Origin: Lachnospiraceae bacterium
GTDB taxonomy: Bacteria > Bacillota > Clostridia > Lachnospirales > Lachnospiraceae
DNA length: 64,000 bases
Direction of reading: 5' to 3'
Assembly (NCBI GenBank): GCA_017626325.1
Contig: JAGAIZ010000003.1
Location: 1-64,000, forward strand
Under the pieces are notes generated by a model. The model was not told the origin of the DNA and made no database searches. It saw only the letters and a program-made list of their open reading frames with translations. A program made the translations under genes and the position numbers. Positions 1 to 7,281 of this stretch are shown piece after piece (position 1 is the stretch's first letter; each line of letters opens with the position of its first letter).

Positions 1-1
1 T

Positions 2-868
2 ATGGTTACATCCCTGATTTTTCCGGTGTTTTTCCAGGCGGTGGGTTCCAGCCTGAAAAGCTCTCTGCTGACGGTGATCCGTACCGTGGTGCTGTTTGTA
101 CCGTTGGGCTTCTTGTTTTCCCGTTTTGGGCTGAATTGGTTCTGGCTGACTTTTCCTATAACAGAACTCATCACAAGCTGCTTTGGCGTGGCTTTTTATC
201 GCCAGTTTCTGAAGAAAGATTATGTGCGGGAACCGAAACAAATTCGTTCGGACGGCGGCATTATCGCTCTGAAACCGTCCAAACCGGGTGTGATCATTAC
301 CATTGCCAGAGAACATGGTTCCTCCGGCAAGCAGATCGGGAAATTGACGGCGCAGAAGCTGGGGATTCCGTTCTATTATAAAGAAATGATTGCACTGGCA
401 GCCCATGAAAGCGGACTGGACCAGGAGTTTATCTCGGATATTCATAAAAATTCCCCGGATATTCTGCGAAACCTGTATCTTAGCAGCCATGTGGTGCAGC
501 AGGCAGTTGCGGCGCAGGAGAAGATCATTTGTAAGATCGCGGACAGCGGAAGCTGCGTCATTGTAGGCCGTGCCGCCGATTATGTGTTGAAGGACTACGA
601 CAATGTCATCCGGGTTTTTGTCCGCGCACCGGGAGAATACCGCATCAGGCAGGTCATGGAGGTCTATGGCGACACCCTTGCGCAGGCAAAGCGCAATATT
701 CGCCGCTCTGATCAGGCAAGAGCCGCTTACTATAAACACATTTCCGGCAATCGTTGGGGTGATGCAAGGTATTATGAGTTGACAGTCGATTCTTCGGCAG
801 GATTGGAGCAGACCGCAAATTTGATTACACAGTATGTTCTTGAGCGTATTAATTTCTCACAAACGTGA
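2..868 (+). CDS. MATE-family transporter C-terminus fused to cytidylate-kinase-like domain (5' partial)
   Basis: The gene enters from the left edge, so the first in-window Met is internal. In-window residues 1-75 are hydrophobic and read as the last two or three membrane helices of a MATE/NorM-type drug or metabolite antiporter. After a short polar linker, residues from about 96 onward begin VIITIAREHGSSGKQIG. This is the glycine-rich nucleotide-binding loop of the cytidylate-kinase-like family, and a kinase-like fold runs to the stop. The two-domain arrangement is read directly from one uninterrupted frame. MATE proteins move cationic compounds using Na+ or H+. Why a nucleotide-kinase-like domain is attached is unknown, and it may be regulatory. 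There is no link to the glycan genes downstream. Confidence 0.8.
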   Translation: MVTSLIFPVFFQAVGSSLKSSLLTVIRTVVLFVPLGFLFSRFGLNWFWLTFPITELITSCFGVAFYRQFLKKDYVREPKQIRSDGGIIALKPSKPGVIITIAREHGSSGKQIGKLTAQKLGIPFYYKEMIALAAHESGLDQEFISDIHKNSPDILRNLYLSSHVVQQAVAAQEKIICKIADSGSCVIVGRAADYVLKDYDNVIRVFVRAPGEYRIRQVMEVYGDTLAQAKRNIRRSDQARAAYYKHISGNRWGDARYYELTVDSSAGLEQTANLITQYVLERINFSQT

Positions 869-1168
869 TGGAACCCGGAGAAAGCATAAAATCCAGTCAG
901 ATTCTTTTCGAATCCAAAAAGTTGCTGTATAATAAGTTCAGTTTAGGGTATGGTTTCTTAGACAGGTAATTCGACCGGATAAAATACGGTATGATCCGAT
1001 GACGACGGTGCATGACCTTGACTTTGGGAACTGCAGTTGCCAGACGTAATGGAAACATGGTAAAGCTGATAGAAGGCTTTGCCTGCATTTATTTGAATGG
1101 CGATGATATATTAAGTTGGAGTAATTTGCGGATTTGAAAACGGGCGAGTTTTTGTAGGAGGTACTTGT
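869..1168. other. Intergenic stretch with a possible decayed coding remnant
   Basis: No intact gene is visible in these 300 bases. Positions 936-1046 can be read in one + frame as about 36 codons ending IRYDPMTTVHDLDFGNC before a stop. There is no start or ribosome binding site, so it looks like the tail of a decayed gene. This stretch carries the left copy (968-1008) of a ~41-bp imperfect repeat whose other copy lies just beyond the next gene. A TATAAT lies at 928-933 without a good -35 partner. The strong AGGAGGT at about 1156-1162 belongs to the next gene. Confidence 0.4.
968..1008 (+). repeat. Left copy of a ~41-bp imperfect direct repeat flanking the AlbA gene
   Basis: The sequence aligns with 2618-2660 at about 29 of 41 positions, and most differences are transitions. 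The shared core is GGAT-A/G-AA-A/G-T-A/G-CGGTATG. Translated in the same phase, both copies give a RY..(M/I)TT pattern, which suggests related decayed coding sequence rather than an operator. Confidence 0.4.
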
Positions 1169-2593
1169 ATGACTATAGAGGAAATTCTCGCAGGAGAATC
1201 CAGAAATGTAGAATTCAAGGAGAGCCTGCCGGATAAAAGTATTAAATATATGAAATCTGTGGTTGCTTTCGCCAACGGAAGCGGCGGTAAAATTATTTTC
1301 GGTATTGCCGACAAGACTAGAGAAGTGATCGGAATTGGTAAAGAAGTTGTATTCAAAACTATGGATGCTATTGCTAACGCAGTGTCGGATAGTTGTGAGC
1401 CGGCTATTATTCCAGACATCACTTTACAGACTATTGAGGAAAAGACCGTCATTGTGGTTGAAGTTTCCGAGGGCAGACAGCGCCCTTATTATATTAAATC
1501 TTTTGGCAGGGATGGTGGTGTATATGTTCGTATAGCCGGAACAACTCGCCTTGCAGATGAATATATGGTTAAAGAGTTGATGTTTGAAGGCAGTAGCCGT
1601 TACTTTGATCAGGCGCTGTGTGCCGGATGGGATATTACCGATGGGGAAATCGAAGCCTTATGCCAAGCTATGAAAGATCAGGCTATCAAGAATGCCCGCA
1701 ACGAAGAACAAAAAGAATCCATCAAAGATGTTGGACGACAGCAGTTGCTTTCCTGGGGCATTTTGATTGAACGGGAGGGACAATATTATCCCTCTAATGC
1801 CTATGCCATTTTGACGGGTTGTGGCGCACTTCATGTAGCGACCCAATGCGGCGTATTTAAAGGAACTACCAAAGAGGTATTTGTGGATCGTCGGGAGTAT
1901 ACTGGACCCATATGGGAGCAGATTGACCAGGCATATCAATTCGTCTTGCGAAATATTCACATGGGAGCAACTTTTGAAGGTATTTACCGTCAGGATGTCT
2001 ATGAAATCCCGCCGGACGCGATTCGGGAATTGATTATCAATGCTGCTGTGCATCGTAGTTATTTAGATCACGGAAATACGCAGATTGCAATCTATGATAA
2101 TCGACTGGAAATTACTTCCCCTGGTAAAATTCCTATGGGACAAACACTGGAACGTATGAAAGAAGGCTATTCTCAAATTCGTAATGAAGCGCTTGCTTAT
2201 GCGTTCTCTTACATGAATTTGATTGAACATTGGGGTAGCGGTATTCCTCGCATTATCGGAAAAGTAAAAGCTGCCAGATTGCGGGAACCAGAGTTTATTG
2301 GTGGGGAAGTGGACTTGCGAGTCAATATTTATCGGGGTCAAATTGAGGTCAATGACCACAAAAATGACCTCAATGACCACAAAAATGACCTAGATAAATC
2401 AAAAATTGATTTATCTACACGATTGATAAAGATTATTCGCCAGAATCCGGCAATGACGCATAAAGCATTAGGAGAAGAGTTATTAGTTTCAGCAACTACT
2501 ATCAAACGGACGCTTGCTAAGTTGCAGCAGGAGGGTAAAATTATTCGCGAAGGATCTAATCGTAAAGGAAAATGGATTGTGGTTGATAAGTGA
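1169..2593 (+). CDS. AlbA/Schlafen-type putative DNA-binding protein (RecG-like C-terminal region, winged helix)
   Basis: The 474-residue protein starts with an AlbA_2/Schlafen-type domain (about residues 8-125; early motif NVEFKESL and a glycine-rich FANGSGGKIIFGI). A middle part of the COG2865 type follows, with IRELIINAAVHRSY (about 275-290) and EHWGSGIPRI (about 355-365), then a low-complexity hinge containing two exact NDHKNDL repeats. A C-terminal winged helix (about 415-474) ends the protein. Family members are usually called transcriptional regulators or RecG-like ATP-binding proteins, and no specific role is known. A strong AGGAGGT at about 1156-1162 sets the start. Base composition is visibly more AT-rich than the glycan genes, and near-identical flanking repeats hint at acquisition. 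The family assignment is firm and the function is not. Confidence 0.85.
   Translation: MTIEEILAGESRNVEFKESLPDKSIKYMKSVVAFANGSGGKIIFGIADKTREVIGIGKEVVFKTMDAIANAVSDSCEPAIIPDITLQTIEEKTVIVVEVSEGRQRPYYIKSFGRDGGVYVRIAGTTRLADEYMVKELMFEGSSRYFDQALCAGWDITDGEIEALCQAMKDQAIKNARNEEQKESIKDVGRQQLLSWGILIEREGQYYPSNAYAILTGCGALHVATQCGVFKGTTKEVFVDRREYTGPIWEQIDQAYQFVLRNIHMGATFEGIYRQDVYEIPPDAIRELIINAAVHRSYLDHGNTQIAIYDNRLEITSPGKIPMGQTLERMKEGYSQIRNEALAYAFSYMNLIEHWGSGIPRIIGKVKAARLREPEFIGGEVDLRVNIYRGQIEVNDHKNDLNDHKNDLDKSKIDLSTRLIKIIRQNPAMTHKALGEELLVSATTIKRTLAKLQQEGKIIREGSNRKGKWIVVDK
2350..2391 (+). repeat. Two exact 21-nt in-frame tandem repeats inside the AlbA gene
   Basis: The unit contains AATGACCACAAAAATGACC. It occurs twice back to back and encodes NDHKNDL twice, followed by a degenerate third copy (DKSKIDL). 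It forms a charged hinge before the winged-helix domain. Because the unit is a multiple of three, the copy number could vary between strains without shifting the frame. Confidence 0.85.
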
Positions 2594-2617
2594 TTAGATT
2601 AAGTGAGGGTAAATGAT

Positions 2618-2660
2618 AATTTGACAGGATGAAGTGCGGTATGCCTCAATAACAACGAGG
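2618..2660 (+). repeat. Right copy of the ~41-bp imperfect direct repeat flanking the AlbA gene
   Basis: This is the partner of 968-1008. It includes a small hairpin, GCCTC (2643-2647) with GAGGC (2657-2661) around a 9-nt loop. TTGACA at 2621-2626 looks like a -35 box, but no convincing -10 stands at the right distance. Confidence 0.4.
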
Positions 2661-2754
2661 CAAGATCCGGACAATGATATAAGATACAATATTCAATGAA
2701 ACAAGGATGATTTTGGTGACGACAGAATATCATCCTGACAGTAACGGAGTAACC

Positions 2755-3831
2755 ATGAAAGAACGAATTTATGTATGCCACACCTTTTATCATGTATATG
2801 TAAGCTGCCTGAAAGAATTGGCGCTTCCTGCGGACAGGCAGGGTAAGGCGATCCTGATGCTTAGCACCATGTCCAATAATTTCGGGAACTTAAAAGAGCG
2901 CGCCGAACAGTGTCCGCTTTTCGAAGAAGTGTTTTGGTTCCACGAGAAAGAGGATACGTTCTTCCCGGAGCTTAAGAAATATCATACGGACCGGGGCAAT
3001 CTGTTGCTCAATATGTTGGCCCGCATCCGGTATACGAAGCTTTTGGGTAAGCTGGAGGAGCAGTATGTTCCGGTGGATTTCGGGCAGTACAAGGATATCT
3101 ATGTATTCTGTGATTCCGATCCCATCGGGTATTACTTAAATTATAAAAAGATATATTATCATGCGGTGGAGGACGGACTCAACTGTATCCAGTATTACGA
3201 TACGGCGCGCTATGATAACAGAGGGCATTTCGGGCTGAAAGCCTGGATGTCGGCACGGAATCTGATCTTCATCCAGAACGGCTACGGTAAGTATTGTCTG
3301 GATATGGAGATCAATGACTTAAGCGTGGTGCCCTATCCCTGCGCTAAATATATCGAAGAGCCCCGTGCGAAGCTGGTTGAACGGCTTACGGAAGAGGACA
3401 AGGATATCCTGATCCGGCTGTTTATCGAGAATCCGGACGGCTTGACAGAACAGTTGAGAAAAGGCGCGGAGCATAAAATTATGGTGCTGTCGGAGCCGCT
3501 GTGCGATCTTAACGTGCGCAGACAGATCTTCTCTGATATCATTGCGCAGTACAGTGTGATCGACGGGGAACAGGCACAGGTGATTATCAAACCCCATCCT
3601 CGCGACGTACTGGATTACCGGAAGGAATTTCCGGAGCATATCGTGTTAAGCGGCAGTTTTCCCATGGAAATACTGAATTATATACCGGGACTGTCTGTTG
3701 ACCGGGTGATTTCGGTATTGACGGTGCCGGACGGAATCCGGTTCGCGAAGGAGATCCTTTTCCTGGGAGAAGATTTCATGGACAAATACGAGGCACCGGA
3801 GCTGCACAGACAGAATGAGATGCTGGAATGA
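2755..3831 (+). CDS. GT52/polysialyltransferase-like glycosyltransferase
   Basis: The 358-residue soluble protein begins MKERIYVCHTFYHVYVS, typical of the capsular polysialyltransferase/GT52 superfamily whose N-terminus resembles a TYHxxV motif. The second half has the acceptor/donor signature IIKPHPRDVLDY (about 280-291), followed by an FPMEILNY-type segment. Such enzymes use CMP-sialic acid or related donors, but no CMP-sugar pathway is in this window, so the donor is open. The ATG at 2755 is preferred over an in-frame ATG at 2707 because GGAG at 2746-2749 lies five bases upstream. It is the first gene of the glycan locus. C-terminal residues after about 330 are poorly conserved by eye. Family confidence is moderate. 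Confidence 0.65.
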   Translation: MKERIYVCHTFYHVYVSCLKELALPADRQGKAILMLSTMSNNFGNLKERAEQCPLFEEVFWFHEKEDTFFPELKKYHTDRGNLLLNMLARIRYTKLLGKLEEQYVPVDFGQYKDIYVFCDSDPIGYYLNYKKIYYHAVEDGLNCIQYYDTARYDNRGHFGLKAWMSARNLIFIQNGYGKYCLDMEINDLSVVPYPCAKYIEEPRAKLVERLTEEDKDILIRLFIENPDGLTEQLRKGAEHKIMVLSEPLCDLNVRRQIFSDIIAQYSVIDGEQAQVIIKPHPRDVLDYRKEFPEHIVLSGSFPMEILNYIPGLSVDRVISVLTVPDGIRFAKEILFLGEDFMDKYEAPELHRQNEMLE

Positions 3832-3872
3832 GCGTTAGCAAGTGGGAACAGACGAAGTCTGCTCCAGGAAAT

Positions 3873-3901
3873 TTGCAGTTCCCGATATTCTATAGTATAA
3901 T
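3873..3901 (+). promoter_or_regulatory. Sigma-A-type promoter before the first ABC flippase
   Basis: TTGCAG at 3873-3878 and TATAAT at 3896-3901 are separated by 17 bases, about 30 bases upstream of the ABC transporter start. It is the best promoter match in the left half of the locus and probably drives the operon from 3934 on. Confidence 0.6.
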
Positions 3902-3933
3902 AAATAAATATGCGATTATAAAGGAAGTATACG

Positions 3934-5685
3934 ATGCTTAGGATTTTAAAGAAAATGAACCTTCTGTTAGACAGGAAGCAGAAGCGGACGATGATAGGAA
4001 TCATACTGATGATGCTTGTGGGCGGCGTGCTGGAGAGTCTGGGCGTTACCATGCTGGTGCCGATCATCACGATTGTCATCGATCCGGTTAAGGTGGAGCA
4101 AAATAAATATCTGTCCGCTGTCTATCACGGATTGGGACTGGAAAATACGACCCAGTTTGCGGTGGTCATGCTGGTGGTATTCGTGGGTGTGATTGCGGTG
4201 AAGAATGTTTACCTGTTTTTTCAGCAGAAAATTCAGCTTAAGTTCGTATACACCAATCAGTTCGCCACTTCAAGGCGTATGATGATTAATTTCATGCAGA
4301 GGCCTTACGAGTATTATCTGAACGCTGATACCTCGGTGATTCAGCGTAATATTACGTCGGATGTGAATAATATGTACGGGCTTATCTTAAGCTGTCTGCA
4401 GCTTTGCAGCGAGTGTATCGTTTTCATCTGTCTGGTGGGCGTGCTGCTTGCCATTGACGCGATGATGATTATGATGGTGGCGGTCCTGATGGTAACGCTG
4501 CTGTTTGTGATTAAGAAAGTGCTTAAGCCTATTATGGTGAGAGCCGGACAGGAGAATCAGGACTATTACAGCGGCTTGTATAAGTGGATTGAGCAGTCAG
4601 TTATGGGCATCAAAGAGATCAAGATCGCCAACAAAGAGAATTATTTTATTAACGAATATGCCAAATGCGGCGCGGGATATGTGAATTCCGTGCAGAGGTA
4701 TAATATATTCAACGCTACGCCAAGACTCCTGATTGAGACGGTATGCATCGGCGGTATGATTGGGTATTTTATCATTATTATATTGCAGGGCGCGCAGGTG
4801 ACGGACCTGCTGCCGCAGCTTTCCGCCCTCGCGATGGCGGCCATGCGGCTTCTGCCCAGCGTCAACCGCATCAACAATTACCAGACCTCGATCTCCTATT
4901 TCGAGCCGTTCTTCATGGGCGTCAGCGATAACCTGCAGGAAGAGATTCACGACGAGCAGGTCAGCTACGACGCGGAAAGCTATCGGCGCAAGGCGGAAGT
5001 GGAGAAGCTGGAGATCAGGGACGAAATCCGGCTGGAGGATATTACCTACAAGTACCCAAACAGCGATGTGCTGATTTTTGACCATGCGAAGATGGAGATT
5101 CCCATCGGCAATTCGGTAGGGATCGTGGGTACTTCCGGCGCGGGCAAGACTACGATCGTGGATATTCTGCTGGGATTACTGCAGATTGAGAGCGGCCGTA
5201 TCCTGGCGGACGGCGTAGAGGTGAGAGAGCACTATGAATCATGGCTGAAAAATATCGGATATATTCCGCAGACTATTTTTATGATTGATTCCACCATCCG
5301 CAAGAATGTGGCGTTCGGATATCCCGATGAAGAAATCGACGACGATAAGGTCTGGCGGGCACTGAAGGAGGCGCAGCTCGACGAATTTGTAAGAGGGCTG
5401 CCGGAAGGGCTTGACACCAGCATCGGCGAGAGGGGCATCCGCATCTCCGGCGGGCAGAGACAGCGTATCGGCATCGCCAGGGCATTGTTTGAAGACCCTG
5501 AGGTACTGGTGCTGGACGAGGCGACTTCCGCGCTTGACAATGAGACAGAGGCGGCGATTATGGATTCCATCAACAGGCTGCACGGCAGGAAGACGCTGAT
5601 TATCATTGCGCACAGATTACAGACTATTGAGAAGTGCGACATGGTATACCGGGTGGAGAACGGAAGCGTGACGAGAGAACGGTAA
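3934..5685 (+). CDS. ABC transporter, fused permease/ATPase, PglK/MsbA-type lipid-glycan flippase
   Basis: The 583-residue half-transporter has about six membrane helices in residues 15-300 and an ATPase domain from about 365. Walker A GTSGAGKTT is at about 399-407, signature ISGGQRQR at about 503-510, and Walker B VLVLDEATSALD at about 521-532. Homodimers of this type (PglK, MsbA) flip undecaprenyl-linked oligosaccharide or lipid across the membrane using ATP. No Wzx-type flippase is visible in the window, so this and its paralog at 57797 probably supply flipping. Spacing to the flanking genes suggests an operon. The substrate is inferred from context. Confidence 0.85.
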   Translation: MLRILKKMNLLLDRKQKRTMIGIILMMLVGGVLESLGVTMLVPIITIVIDPVKVEQNKYLSAVYHGLGLENTTQFAVVMLVVFVGVIAVKNVYLFFQQKIQLKFVYTNQFATSRRMMINFMQRPYEYYLNADTSVIQRNITSDVNNMYGLILSCLQLCSECIVFICLVGVLLAIDAMMIMMVAVLMVTLLFVIKKVLKPIMVRAGQENQDYYSGLYKWIEQSVMGIKEIKIANKENYFINEYAKCGAGYVNSVQRYNIFNATPRLLIETVCIGGMIGYFIIIILQGAQVTDLLPQLSALAMAAMRLLPSVNRINNYQTSISYFEPFFMGVSDNLQEEIHDEQVSYDAESYRRKAEVEKLEIRDEIRLEDITYKYPNSDVLIFDHAKMEIPIGNSVGIVGTSGAGKTTIVDILLGLLQIESGRILADGVEVREHYESWLKNIGYIPQTIFMIDSTIRKNVAFGYPDEEIDDDKVWRALKEAQLDEFVRGLPEGLDTSIGERGIRISGGQRQRIGIARALFEDPEVLVLDEATSALDNETEAAIMDSINRLHGRKTLIIIAHRLQTIEKCDMVYRVENGSVTRER

Positions 5686-5757
5686 CGGAAGGCGCTTGCG
5701 TTAAACGGGTACTTCCGGACAATGGGATAAATAGTGTACGAAGAAATGAGGATTGAT

Positions 5758-6186
5758 ATGAAAAAGTTATGGAATTTAGGCTGGGACATGTATAAGAAGC
5801 ATGAGGAGGGCATCAACTATCTGATTTTCGGTTTCCTTGCTTTCGTGCTGAATTATGTGCTGTACTGGGTGTTTGAATCCCTGATGAATCTGCATTATAT
5901 GGCGGCTACGGCGCTGTCCTGGGTGCTGACAGTGGTGTTTGCCTATTGGACGAATCGTACTTTCGTGTTTAAGAGCCAGAACAGGGAACTGCAGTCGGTT
6001 GGCAGAGAATTTATATCTTTTATCGGGGCCAGAGTGGCTACGGAGGTGCTGGAGCTTGTCCTTATGTATGTGATGGTGGACTGTATGCACGGCAACGAGT
6101 ATGTGGCGAAGCTGATCGGACAGACATTGGTGATTCTTACCAATTATGTGCTCAGTAAGATATGGATTTTTAAGGATAAAAAGTAA
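5758..6186 (+). CDS. GtrA-family membrane protein
   Basis: The 142-residue protein has four predicted membrane helices, with the family pattern NYLIFGFLAFVLNYVLYW near the start and NRTFVFKS in the middle. GtrA-family proteins are thought to help move polyprenyl-phosphate-linked monosaccharides across the membrane for side-chain addition. They usually act with a GtrB-type GT2 and a GT-C enzyme, and such a GT2 is at 12908. The ATG at 5758 is chosen over GTG 5734 and ATG 5746 because GAGG lies six bases upstream of it. The family is clear. The sugar carried is unknown. Confidence 0.85.
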   Translation: MKKLWNLGWDMYKKHEEGINYLIFGFLAFVLNYVLYWVFESLMNLHYMAATALSWVLTVVFAYWTNRTFVFKSQNRELQSVGREFISFIGARVATEVLELVLMYVMVDCMHGNEYVAKLIGQTLVILTNYVLSKIWIFKDKK

Positions 6187-6219
6187 ATGCGCAGACAAGT
6201 GTGAGGTAGAAGGTTTCGT

Positions 6220-7281
6220 ATGAAAAAAAAGAGGCAGGCTAATTTTGAATTGCTGCGTATTGTGGCGATGGTTATGATTATAACGCTTCACTATCTGGTA
6301 AAAGGCGGCGCGGCTTCTCCGTTGACAGAGGACAGTGCGCTTCCGGTTTATTTTGCATGGCTGTTGGAGTCCTTCTGTCTTGTGGCGGTGAATTGTTATG
6401 TGTTGATCAGCGGTTATTTTCTGGTGGAATCTGACTGGAAGCCGGGACGGATAGTGTCTCTGGTTTGTCAGGTTCTTTTTTATTCCCTGCTGATTCCGGC
6501 AGCGCTTATCCTGACAGGGGTAATCTCTGCAGACAGTGTCAGTCTGTATGAATGGGCAGAGTATTTGTTTCCCATCAGCACGGAGCATTACTGGTTCGCT
6601 ACAGCGTATTTGATGATGTATCTGTTTGCGCCGCTTCTGGCGGAGGGAATCCGCAGGATGGACAAGAGGAGCCTGCAAATTGCGACCGGCTTGCTCCTTT
6701 TCTTCTGGACTGTTGTGAAATCGTTCGTTCCGCTTGCCTTTGCCACAGACCGGTTCGGGTATGATTTCGGGTGGTTTCTGTGCCTGTTCGTGTTGGCGGG
6801 CTATTTGAGAAGATTCGGTCTGCCCTGGCTGGAAAAGAGATCCCATGCGGTATTCCTGTATGCGGCAAGCAGCGTCGGGGCGTGGGCGCTCATGCTTGCA
6901 TGTGCGGAGGTATCCGGCGCAGTGGCGGCGCTTTCCGTATATGGAGAGAGAATCTATACGTATAATCATATATTGTGCCTGACAGGGGCGGTTGCGCTTT
7001 TCTATGTGTTCAAGGACAGCCCCGTTTCGGAAGGCAGGGCGTCGGAGCTTATCTGTAAGGCGGCGCCCTACACCTTCGGCGTCTATCTGCTGCACGAGCA
7101 TGTACTGGTGCGCTATCGGTGGCTGGAATGGGCAGGCGCGGATGCGGCGGCAGGAACTTGGGGCTTTCTGCCCCATATGCTTATATGCGTGGCGGCGGTA
7201 TATGCGGCGGGAACAGCGGTTGACTATATAAGGGCGCGTTTGTTTGAGATGGTCAGGAAAGGATTGCGGCACAGAGCATGA
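6220..7281 (+). CDS. Acyltransferase-3 family (OafA/WecH-type) membrane O-acyltransferase
   Basis: The 353-residue protein with about ten membrane helices begins NFELLRIVAMVMIITLHY, the hallmark of acyltransferase family 3, where the helix-1 His is part of the active site. The C-terminal LLHEHVLVRY is also typical. Members transfer acetyl or other short acyl groups from cytoplasmic acyl-CoA to sugars of surface glycans. It overlaps the next gene by ATGA, which suggests translational coupling. The acceptor sugar cannot be deduced. Confidence 0.85.
   Translation: MKKKRQANFELLRIVAMVMIITLHYLVKGGAASPLTEDSALPVYFAWLLESFCLVAVNCYVLISGYFLVESDWKPGRIVSLVCQVLFYSLLIPAALILTGVISADSVSLYEWAEYLFPISTEHYWFATAYLMMYLFAPLLAEGIRRMDKRSLQIATGLLLFFWTVVKSFVPLAFATDRFGYDFGWFLCLFVLAGYLRRFGLPWLEKRSHAVFLYAASSVGAWALMLACAEVSGAVAALSVYGERIYTYNHILCLTGAVALFYVFKDSPVSEGRASELICKAAPYTFGVYLLHEHVLVRYRWLEWAGADAAAGTWGFLPHMLICVAAVYAAGTAVDYIRARLFEMVRKGLRHRA

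Noticed and set aside
2350..2391. Possible CRISPR or VNTR array in the AlbA gene
   Set aside because: There are only two exact units with no spacer, in frame inside a coding region. It is a protein hinge repeat, not CRISPR.
2621..2690. Promoter with TTGACA at 2621
   Set aside because: No -10 stands 16-18 bases downstream, and the TTGACA falls inside the imperfect repeat, so it is probably coincidental.
5776..7272. 498-codon open frame on the - strand
   Set aside because: It lies wholly opposite the GtrA and acyltransferase-3 genes, has a Arg/His/Gln-rich composition typical of antisense shadows, and has no ribosome binding site or recognisable motif.
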